Shown one piece after another: positions 25,263 to 32,432 of a DNA stretch of 64,000 nucleotides; position 1 is the first letter of the stretch, and each line of letters begins with the position of its first letter. Location of the stretch: the NCBI GenBank assembly GCA_963711215.1, contig CAVQDH010000011.1, positions 62,001-126,000 on the forward strand. The letters run 5' to 3'. Position numbers and translations under genes: made by a program. Origin of the DNA: WHUA01 sp963711215 (lineage in GTDB: Bacteria; Pseudomonadota; Alphaproteobacteria; UBA8366). The notes beneath the pieces are model-generated. The model was given only the letters and a program-made list of their open reading frames with translations, did no database searches and was not told the origin of the DNA.

Positions 25263-25989
25263 TGCTGCCTCCTCCGCAGACGTAGAGCGTCTGCCCGGTT
25301 ACATAGGATGCGCCGTCGCTGAGGAAGAACCCGACCGCCGCGGCGATCTCTTCCGGCCGGCCCATGCGGCCCATCGGGATGCCCGCGATGACGCGGTTAT
25401 ATTCCTCGGAGCCCGGCGGCATGTTGCTCTCGAACAGCTCGGTCGCCGTCGCACCGGGCGCGACCGCGTTGACGGTGACGCCGTCCTGCGCCACCTCGCG
25501 CGCCCAGACGCGGGTGAAGCCGATGATGCCGAGCTTGGCGGCGGCATAGGCGGTGCGCTTGACGCGGCCGAGCGTCGCCCGGGTCGAGAGGTTGACAATG
25601 CGGCCATAGCCGCGCGCCCGCATGCCGGGCAGAAAGGCCTGCGCGCATTGCAGCGGCGCCCGCAGGTTGACCGCGATCTGCGCGTCGAAATCCTCGAGCG
25701 TGGTGTCCTCGACCCGGGTCGGCACGAAGAAGCCCGCATTGTTGACCAGCCGGTCGACGGCATGGCGCTCGCCGATGCGCCGGAGAACATCCGCCGTCTC
25801 GTCCGGATCGGTCAGGTCCGCCGTGTAATAGGCGCCGGGAAAACCGCCCTCCGGCGCGCGGCGCGAAAGGCCGATGACCGTGTCGCCGAGCGCCGCCTGC
25901 TGTTCGGCGATGGCGCGCCCGATGCCGCGGCTGGCGCCGGTGATGAGCGTGGCGCGCCCCTTCATGGGTTCCGTTATGGGTTCCGTCAT
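25255..25989 (-). CDS. Short-chain dehydrogenase/reductase
   Basis: The 244-residue SDR has TGASRGIGRAIAEQQ (TGxxxGxG), VNNAGFF, catalytic Ser in IVNLSTRATLG and the YxxxK pair in AYAAAKLGIIGFTRVWAREV, then VNAVAPGATATEL and a GQTLYVCGGGSIG end, typical of the FabG-like group. The start at 25989 could instead be the ATG at 25965. Its stop overlaps the TTG start of the DehI-like gene, and a secreted protein gene lies just upstream, so the three form a same-strand group. Confidence 0.9.
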   Translation of the reverse strand: MTEPITEPMKGRATLITGASRGIGRAIAEQQAALGDTVIGLSRRAPEGGFPGAYYTADLTDPDETADVLRRIGERHAVDRLVNNAGFFVPTRVEDTTLEDFDAQIAVNLRAPLQCAQAFLPGMRARGYGRIVNLSTRATLGRVKRTAYAAAKLGIIGFTRVWAREVAQDGVTVNAVAPGATATELFESNMPPGSEEYNRVIAGIPMGRMGRPEEIAAAVGFFLSDGASYVTGQTLYVCGGGSIG

Positions 25990-25999
25990 GTGCCCGGCC

Positions 26000-26619
26000 T
26001 CACCGCAGCGGCACCCGTGCGTGCTCGACGGTCTCGCCGATATGGGCGGCGATCGCGTCGGTGAGGCCCTTGGCGACCTGCCGCGCGGTGACGCCTTCCA
26101 GCTCGACCGCCCCCTCGCCGCGCCAGACGCAGCGCCCGTTGTCCTGCCGGTTCAGCTCGAGCGACATGATAAGAAAGTTCGACACGCTGAACTTCCGCCT
26201 GTTCTTTTGCCCGCCGAAGATACTGTCCTTGCTGGTCGACCAGACATTGACCAGGAGCTGCGCGCGCGCCCGCTGGTTGCGCGTGTGGACGTCGATCTGG
26301 CCAAGCGACGGACCCTGCCGGCGCACTTCCACGGCCGATTCCTCCGCCGAGTAATAGAGCTGCAGCGGCGTCGCGTCCTGCACCGGATGGCCGGAGCGCT
26401 CGACCGCCTGCTTCATATGCGCCTTGATCGATAGATAGAGCGGCGAATCGTCGGCCGGCGACAGCGTGACGGGCGCGCCCTTCGGCAAGGGACTCGCAGG
26501 TCTGCGCGGTCACGGTCGCGTCGGCGGCGACGGCTGCGCTTGTCCACGAACAGCAGGAGCAGAGGCGCCAACAGACAGGCCGGCCGCTTCACATGCCTCG
26601 TCAACGGCCAAGCCGTCAT
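26000..26619 (-). pseudogene. Secreted protein of unknown function, two frameshifts
   Basis: AGGAGGGG precedes the ATG at 26619. The N-terminus encodes a signal peptide (RPACLLAPLLLLFVD then SAAVAADA) in two registers, breaking at 26540-26541, and slips again at 26486. From there SPADDSPLYLSIKAHMKQAV, VRRQGPSLGQIDVHTRNQRA and VSNFLIMSLELNRQDNGRCV are in one frame. Both breaks are single extra bases; without them the product has about 205 residues. I do not recognise the domain; it looks beta-rich and periplasmic. Confidence 0.6.
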
Positions 26620-26728
26620 CCCCTCCTCCTTGATCTCTGCGTGGCGACGCGCTTCACTGTACCATACCGCCTTACGCGGCACAGTCGCCCGCCCCCGCCG
26701 CGCAACAAAAAATCTGGAGGGAACCGCC

Positions 26729-27748
26729 ATGCCGAAACGCTGGACGCAACGCCCGAACGGGTCGACCTGGGGCGACTTCGGCGCGGACGATCAGCGCGGC
26801 CGCCTGAACCTGCTGACGCGCGAGAAGGTGCTGCAGGGCATCGCCGAGGTCAAGGAAGGCCTCAATTTCTGCCTCAGCCTGCCGCTCGACCTGCCGGGCG
26901 GGACCGGGCTCAATCCGCGCCGCCATCCGCCGGAGCTGAAACCGGTCTACCGCGAGGGCAAGGTCGCCTTCTGCCAGGCGATGAGCCAGTACAACCCGCT
27001 GGTGACCAGCGCCACCTGCGACGACGCCATGCTGCTGCACAGCCAGTATTCGACGCAGTGGGACGCGCTGGCGCATTACGGCGCCGAGTTCGACCTGTTC
27101 GGCGACGGCCGGAAGACCGTCTGCTTCTACAACGGCTGGCGCGTGGTCGACGAGGAGACTGGCAAGCCGACCCAGGGCGAGGTCGGCGCGGCCCATCTCG
27201 GGATCGAGCATATGGCCGAGTCCTGCGTCCAGGGGCGCGGCGTGCTGATCGACTTCCACGCCCATTACGGCCGCCAGCACAAGCCGGTCGGCTACGACGA
27301 CCTGATGCGCATCCTCGACGCCGACAAGGTCGGCGTGGACGAAGGCGACATCGTCGTCTTCCACACCGGCTGGAGCGACATGCTGATCGAATACGCCGGC
27401 AACCCGGACCCGAAGGTGATGTTCAACTCCGGCGCCGCGCTGAACGGCCGCGACCCGAAGATCCTGCAATGGATCAGCGACAGCGGCGCCGCGATCCTGG
27501 TCAGCGACAACCGCGCCGTCGAATACGAATGGGGCGCCATCGCCGACGTGACCGAGGAAGGCCCGCTGCTGCCGCTGCACGATCAATGCCTGTTCCGGCT
27601 CGGCGTGCATCTCGGCGAGATGTTCAACATCGGCCCGCTCGCCCGCTGGCTGCGCGAGAACGGCCGCTCGCGCTTCCTGTTCACCGGCCCGCCGCTCCGC
27701 ATGCCGGGCGCGGTCGGCTCGCCCGCGACGCCCGTCGCGACGGTGTAG
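26729..27748 (+). CDS. Cyclase-family (KynB-like) metal-dependent hydrolase, copy A
   Basis: The 339-residue protein belongs to the putative cyclase family that includes bacterial arylformamidase. It has the metal-site region LLHSQYSTQWDALAHYGAEF in place of the family's HxGTHxD, and further FHAHYGRQHKPVGYDDL and GDIVVFHTGW. A TGGAGGG site precedes the ATG. It is about 60 percent identical by eye in key blocks to the gene at 27904, so the two are tandem duplicates. Members hydrolyse amides, lactones or isatin-like rings. The neighbouring flavin oxidoreductase suggests a catabolic unit. Confidence 0.9.
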   Translation: MPKRWTQRPNGSTWGDFGADDQRGRLNLLTREKVLQGIAEVKEGLNFCLSLPLDLPGGTGLNPRRHPPELKPVYREGKVAFCQAMSQYNPLVTSATCDDAMLLHSQYSTQWDALAHYGAEFDLFGDGRKTVCFYNGWRVVDEETGKPTQGEVGAAHLGIEHMAESCVQGRGVLIDFHAHYGRQHKPVGYDDLMRILDADKVGVDEGDIVVFHTGWSDMLIEYAGNPDPKVMFNSGAALNGRDPKILQWISDSGAAILVSDNRAVEYEWGAIADVTEEGPLLPLHDQCLFRLGVHLGEMFNIGPLARWLRENGRSRFLFTGPPLRMPGAVGSPATPVATV

Positions 27749-27767
27749 AGGAGCGGCAACCAGTTTT

Positions 27768-27863
27768 CCAAGTCCTCCCCCCTTGCGGGGGAGGATTTAG
27801 GTGGGGGGTCGCTCTTTTCTAAAGTCCCCCCACCCTGGCCCTCCCCCGCAAGGGGGGAGGGAA
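27768..27863. repeat. CCTCCCCC/GGGGGAGG double palindrome, copy 5
   Basis: It lies between the two tandem cyclase-family genes, in the same orientation and unit order as copy 6 between the next pair of genes. Repeats at equivalent places may mean that gene and repeat were duplicated together. Confidence 0.8.
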
Positions 27864-27903
27864 ATTGATTTAAGACGCGCTCTAACAAGTCAGAAAGGAC
27901 ACC

Positions 27904-28926
27904 ATGCCAAAGCGTTGGAAGAACCGGCCGGAAGGCTCGAACTGGGGCGATTTCGGGCCCGATGACCAATACGGCCGCATGAACCTGGTGACGCCAACGC
28001 GCCGCCTGGCCGCGATGAAGGAGGTGCGCGAGGGCAAGGTGTTCTGCCTCAGCCTGCCGCTCGACTATCCCGGCGGCAACGTGCTCAACGCGCAGCGCTT
28101 CCCGCCGAAGTTCCATCCCGTGATGCGCGGCGACTACGTGTACTTCGACGTCGAGAGCTCGAAGGTCGACCCGCGCTTTACCGACATAAGCTGCGACGAG
28201 GCGGTCACCCTCTACAGCCAGTATTCCACGCAATGGGACGCCTTCGGCCACAAGGGCTCGATGTTCGACGCCGACGGCGACGGCACGCCCGAGAAGGTCT
28301 ACTACAACGGCTTCAAGGTGGTCGACGCGACGACCGGCAAGCCGCTGCACGGCGAGGTCGGCGCCGGCGCGCTGACCGTCGAGCGCATGGCCGAGACCTG
28401 CGTGCAGGGCCGCGGCGTGATGATCGACCTGCGCCATCACCTGGGCGACGACCGCGTCTCGGTCGGCTACGACGAGCTGATGCGCATCATGGAAGCGGAC
28501 AAGGTCGAGGTCGGCGAAGGCGACATGGTCTGCCTGCACACCGGCCTGGGCCAGCGCATCCTCGACATGAACCACGACCCGGACCCGTCGATCCGTACGC
28601 TCTGCGCGGTGCTCGACGGGCATGACAGGAAGCTGCTCGACTGGGTGACGGATACCGGGCTGGTCGCGCTTATCTCGGACAACCTCGCGGTCGAGCGCTC
28701 CTCCAGCCTCGGCGTCGACCCGCGGCTCGGCGACAAGGGGCCGTCGCTGCCGCTGCACGAGCATTGCCTGTTCAAGCTCGGCATCCACCTGGGCGAGCTG
28801 TGGTACCTGACCGAGCTGGCCGCGTGGCTCCGGGCGAACAAGCGGACCCGCTTCCTGTTGACCGCGCCGCCGCTCCGCCTGCCGGGCGCCGTCGGCTCGC
28901 CAGCCTCGCCCGTGGCGACGGTGTGA
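27904..28926 (+). CDS. Cyclase-family (KynB-like) metal-dependent hydrolase, copy B
   Basis: The 340-residue paralogue of the preceding gene begins MPKRWKNRPEGSNWGDFGPD and shares LYSQYSTQWDAFGHKGSMFD, ETCVQGRGVMIDLRHH, VGYDELMRIMEADKVEVGEG and the identical ending PPLRLPGAVGSPASPVATV-type tail. AAAGGACACC precedes the ATG. Divergence between the copies in the middle (FDVESSKVDPRFTDIS against FCQAMSQYNPLVTSA) suggests different substrates. A repeat block separates it from the LLM oxidoreductase. Confidence 0.9.
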   Translation: MPKRWKNRPEGSNWGDFGPDDQYGRMNLVTPTRRLAAMKEVREGKVFCLSLPLDYPGGNVLNAQRFPPKFHPVMRGDYVYFDVESSKVDPRFTDISCDEAVTLYSQYSTQWDAFGHKGSMFDADGDGTPEKVYYNGFKVVDATTGKPLHGEVGAGALTVERMAETCVQGRGVMIDLRHHLGDDRVSVGYDELMRIMEADKVEVGEGDMVCLHTGLGQRILDMNHDPDPSIRTLCAVLDGHDRKLLDWVTDTGLVALISDNLAVERSSSLGVDPRLGDKGPSLPLHEHCLFKLGIHLGELWYLTELAAWLRANKRTRFLLTAPPLRLPGAVGSPASPVATV

Positions 28927-28942
28927 GCGAGGTCAGCTCATA

Positions 28943-29100
28943 AAGTCCTCCCCCCCCTTGCGGCGCGCGTGTCGTCGCGCGCCGCTATACTGTAAGAGGC
29001 GGCTGGCCGAAACCAGCCGCCTGGGGGAGGATTTAGGTGGGGGTCGTTTCTTTTCTGAAGTCCCCCCACCCTGACCCTCCCCCGCAAGGGGGGAGGGAAA
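28943..29100. repeat. CCTCCCCC/GGGGGAGG double palindrome, copy 6, with an insertion in one loop
   Basis: The left unit (CCTCCCCCCCCTTGCGG ... GGGGGAGGATTTAGGTGGGGG) is split by about 60 extra bases that form two hairpins of their own (GGCGCGCG with CGCGCGCC, and AGGCGGCTGG with CCAGCCGCCT). The right unit is ordinary. The other five copies in the window have a loop of a few bases there. Confidence 0.75.
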
Positions 29101-29138
29101 TAAACGAACATAGAGACGCGACAAAGGAGAAAACGACC

Positions 29139-30167
29139 ATGCTGAGACCGGACGACCGCCGCGTGGGCTTCGGGGTTACCCTGCTGCCGAACGCGATCCC
29201 CGAGTTCCTCTCCTGGTGCCGCACCGCGGAAGTGTCGGGCTTCGACACCATCGGCATCGGCGATTCCCAGTCGCTCTACCGCGAAGCCTTCCTCACCGCC
29301 GCGCTCTGCGCGCAGGAGACCAAGCATGTGAAGTTCGGCCCGCGCGTGATCAACCCGATGACGCGCCATCCCGCGATCTCCGCCTCGGGCGCGGCGACCT
29401 TGCAGGAGATCGCCCCCGGCCGCGCGGTGCTCGGCATCGGCAGCGGCGACAGCTCGGTGCACAACGCCGGCGTCCGCCCGGCGCGCCTGGCCGAGATGCG
29501 CGAATACACCGTCGCCATCCGCGACATGCTGACCAAAGGCGAGGCGCAATATCACGGCGAGACCACGAAATTCACCTGGGGCCCGGTCGACGTGCCGCTC
29601 TACGTCGCCGCGTCCGGGCCGAAGACGCTCGAGCTGGCCGGCGAGATCGCCGACGGCGTGATCATCCAGACCGGCCTGCTGCCCGAGGTGATCGAGGATT
29701 CGCTGGCGCATGTCCGCCGCGGCGCGGAAAAGGCCGGGCGCGACTACGACAAGATCGACAAGACCTGGTTCCCCTGGGTCAGCGTCGCGCCGAGCCGCGA
29801 GGCGGCGATCGAGCGCATCAAGCATTCGCTCGCGTCCGGCGCCAAGCACCTCGCCCGCTTCACCACCGAGGGCAAGCACATCCCGACCCAGTTCCTCGAC
29901 AAGGTGCGCGAGGCCAAGAAGCGCTACCGCTTCGACCAGCACCAGATGCCGGGCAGCGACAACGTCAAGATGATCGAGGATCTGGGCCTGGTCGACTACC
30001 TCGCCGACCGCTTCGCCATCGTCGGCACGGTCGAGGACTGCATCAAGAAGATCGAGACGGCGGCGGAGGCCGGCGCCACGCATTTCTGGATGAGCGTGCA
30101 CTTCCCGGACAAGGAACGATTCATGCGGGAGTTCGGGGAGACGGTGATGGCGCGGTTCAGGAAGTAG
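29139..30167 (+). CDS. LLM-class flavin-dependent oxidoreductase
   Basis: The 342-residue protein follows the luciferase-like/F420-type fold: VGFGVTLLPNAIPEFLSWCR, GIGDSQSLYREAFLTAALCA, VKFGPRVINPMTRHPAISAS, GRAVLGIGSGDSSVHNAG and VPLYVAASGPKTLELAGEIA with GVIIQTGL. These are the cofactor-binding blocks of 5,10-methylene-H4MPT-reductase-like or FMN monooxygenase enzymes. Which flavin is used cannot be told. AAAGGAGAAAA precedes the ATG. It probably works with the cyclase-family hydrolases upstream. Confidence 0.9.
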   Translation: MLRPDDRRVGFGVTLLPNAIPEFLSWCRTAEVSGFDTIGIGDSQSLYREAFLTAALCAQETKHVKFGPRVINPMTRHPAISASGAATLQEIAPGRAVLGIGSGDSSVHNAGVRPARLAEMREYTVAIRDMLTKGEAQYHGETTKFTWGPVDVPLYVAASGPKTLELAGEIADGVIIQTGLLPEVIEDSLAHVRRGAEKAGRDYDKIDKTWFPWVSVAPSREAAIERIKHSLASGAKHLARFTTEGKHIPTQFLDKVREAKKRYRFDQHQMPGSDNVKMIEDLGLVDYLADRFAIVGTVEDCIKKIETAAEAGATHFWMSVHFPDKERFMREFGETVMARFRK

Positions 30168-30316
30168 GGCGCGGCCTGACCGGGATCGCTCAAGGCGGCG
30201 CCGAGACGATGCCGCGTTGCGGACCGGCCGCGCCCGGTGCTATCTAGAGCTCGCTTCGCATCGCGAAGCGCAATCGGGCTCGTCACGCAGCCGCCCGGTT
30301 TTTCAGGACGCCTCCG

Positions 30317-30361
30317 TCCCAAGTGCTGCTCCGGCCCCGCATGGGGCGGAGCGACTTGGGA
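30317..30361 (+). promoter_or_regulatory. Large imperfect hairpin before the Cj0069-type gene
   Basis: TCCCAAGT and ACTTGGGA form the base of the stem, CTCCG/CGGAG and GCCCC/GGGGC the middle and top, and the loop is GCAT. About 20 pairs form with a few bulges. It ends just before the AAAGGAAGG ribosome site of the gene at 30375, so it could act in the mRNA leader. A smaller palindrome (GCTTCGC-AT-CGCGAAGC-like) lies at about 30250-30268. Confidence 0.5.
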
Positions 30362-30374
30362 AAGGAAGGCGATC

Positions 30375-31434
30375 ATGGGCCATCGCGTGGCAATCGTATT
30401 TCCGGCTTCGGCCGTATCGGGACAATCGGCAAGGATCGAGGACACGCGCTTCGCGGGCGTCGCCGCGGCGTTGCGCGACGTGGGCGTCGAGGCCGAGGCC
30501 GCGCCTTATGCGGACGAAGCGGCCGAGCGCGTGCGCGCGCAGCTTCTGCGCGTCGACGGCGTGCTGGTCTGGGTCAATCCGATCGAGGACGGTCATGACC
30601 GCACGGTGCTGGATGCGCTGCTGGAAGATGTCGCGGCGGCGGGCGTGTTCGTCAGCGCGCACCCCGACACGATCCGCAAGATGGGCACCAAGGAGGTCCT
30701 GTACCGCACGCGGTCCATGAGCTGGGGCTGCGACACCCGTCTCTACCCCACGGCGAAGGCGCTGCGCTACCGAGCTGCCGCGGTGCCTCGCGGCCGGCGC
30801 GCCGCGCGTGCTCAAGCGCCTCCGCGGGAGCAGCGGCGACGGCGTCTGGAAGGTCGAGCCGGCGGATCCGGCGGATCTCGGCGGCACGGCGCTGCCGCCG
30901 GCTGCACGCCTGCGCGTCCGGCATGCCAGGCGCGGCAGCGTCGAGGAGGAGATGTCGCTCGACGCGTTCCTGAAACACTGCGGGCCCTTTTTCGCGGCCG
31001 GCGGCGGGATGATCGACCAGGCCTACCAGCCGCGGCTGACCGACGGCATGGTGCGCTGCTACCTCGTCGGCGATCGCGTCGCCGGCTTCGGGGAGCAGCG
31101 GATCAACGCGCTCTTCCCCGCCGCGCCCGGGGCCGACCCGCGCACCGCGCCGCCGCCGGGGCCACGACTCTACTATCCCCCCACCCGGCCGGATTTCCAG
31201 CCGCTGAAGGAACGGATGGAGACGGAATGGGTGGCGGCGCTGTGCCGGACGCTCGCGCTCGATCCGGCGCGGCTGCCGCTCCTCTGGGACGCGGATTTTC
31301 TGTACGGACCGAAGGATGCCGCCGGCGCGGACAGCTTCGTGCTGTGCGAGATCAACGTCAGCTCGGTCTATCCCTTCCCCGACGACGCGCTCGCGCCGCT
31401 CGCCGCGGCGACGCGCGCACGGCTTCGGCGGTAA
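30375..31434 (+). pseudogene. Cj0069-family ATP-grasp-like protein, frameshifted
   Basis: The N-terminal part reads HRVAIVFPASAVSGQSARIE, VDGVLVWVNPIEDGHDR and FVSAHPDTIRKMGTKEVLYR, and slips one base at 30770-30771. The other frame continues APRVLKRLRGSSGDGVWKVE, FFAAGGGMIDQAYQPRLTDG, MVRCYLVGDRVAGFGEQRIN and FVLCEINVSSVYPFPDDAL. Joined, it is about 352 residues, the size of the Cj0069 family, which has an ATP-grasp-like fold and unknown substrate. One extra C explains the break. A strong hairpin lies immediately upstream. Confidence 0.78.
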
Positions 31435-31473
31435 GGCGGAGCATCCCCGCAAGTGCCGGGGCGACCGCCCTCG

Positions 31474-32211
31474 TCACCCGCTGAAACAGAAGGTGCGCAG
31501 GAGGTCGGGCGAGCCGGTGAATACGAGCTCGGTCTTGGCGAAACCCGCCTCGCGGCCGAGCGTCGCCCAGGATTCCATGCTCTCCGGGTAGTCCGCCGTG
31601 CGGACGTGGCCGATGAGGGCGTCGAGCTCGTCTGGCGTCAGCGCGGTGAACTGGCGTCGCGCGATGCGTTCGTAGCGGTCGAGGAATCCCGCCCGGTCCT
31701 CGCCGCCGATGCAGGTCGGCTCATGCGTCAGGAACAACCCGTCCGGGCCGATCATGTCGCGGATCGCGCGCATCAGGTCCCGCTTCCCGTCCGCGTCCAG
31801 GTGGTGCAACGAGAGCCCGATCCAGACCACGTCCGCCGGCTCGGGGCGCTTGTAGATGGCTTCAATGAAGTCGCCGTGCTCCAGCTCGATCGGGCAATCG
31901 AGCGCTTCGAGGTTGCGCGCGGCGATTTCCAGCGCCGGCGGCGCAAGGTCGACGCCGTGATAGTGCGCCACCTGCGTTCCCCGCAGCGCGGCGACCGCGC
32001 CCCTTGCGTCGCCGCAGGCCAGGTCGAGGAAGGCGAAGGGCCGATCGAACGTCTTCTTGATGATGCGATTGACGGTCCGGTAGGCGCCCGCGTTGGAGCC
32101 GTAGTCGTTGTCGACGAACTTCCGGTAAACCGTCCATTGCCGCTGGAAAAGCGCGAGCGCGTCCGCGTCAGGCACCGGCGCCATCGGCTCGACATGGTGG
32201 ATGTTGACCAT
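31474..32211 (-). CDS. SAM-dependent class I methyltransferase
   Basis: The 245-residue protein has motif I AFLDLACGDARGAVAALRGT, the acidic residue after strand 2 in YHGVDLAPPALEIAARNLEA, ELEHGDFIEAI and VVWIGLSLHHLDADGKRDLM, all standard for small-molecule methyltransferases. GGAGGACAG precedes the ATG at 32211, which decides the start over a longer open frame. It is divergent from the first A-T-TE synthetase with a 220-base intergenic region, so it may methylate the product or precursor of that pathway. That link is inferred from position only. Confidence 0.88.
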   Translation of the reverse strand: MVNIHHVEPMAPVPDADALALFQRQWTVYRKFVDNDYGSNAGAYRTVNRIIKKTFDRPFAFLDLACGDARGAVAALRGTQVAHYHGVDLAPPALEIAARNLEALDCPIELEHGDFIEAIYKRPEPADVVWIGLSLHHLDADGKRDLMRAIRDMIGPDGLFLTHEPTCIGGEDRAGFLDRYERIARRQFTALTPDELDALIGHVRTADYPESMESWATLGREAGFAKTELVFTGSPDLLRTFCFSG

Positions 32212-32365
32212 CTGTCCTCCGGCCGCAGCGATCCGGCGCGCTCCGTTCGAGCCGGGAATTCGTACGAGGACCCTTCCGCAACGAAACCGTGACCCAACGA
32301 TGGAGGATTTGCAACCCGTTCGGCGCGACGCATGTCCGGATACGCGTGGGCGCAACCCCAGAATA

Positions 32366-32394
32366 GGGTACCCCTTCCGCGGTCATGGTCAGGG
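32366..32394 (+). promoter_or_regulatory. Conserved upstream element of A-T-TE gene 1
   Basis: GGGTACCCCTTCCGCGGTCA then TGG lies 67 bases before the ATG at 32433. A near-identical element (GGGTACCCCTTTCGGGGCCA then TGG) lies 67 bases before the ATG at 35240 in front of the second synthetase. Its core GGGTACCC is a perfect palindrome. It may be an operator or simply duplicated leader. Confidence 0.55.
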
Positions 32395-32432
32395 GAGCCG
32401 TTCCGAGGTCAAAATAAATCCGGGTGGAATTC

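Noticed and set aside
26729..28926. The two cyclase-family genes as an assembly duplication
   Set aside because: They differ at many codons and in whole segments, so they are real diverged paralogues.
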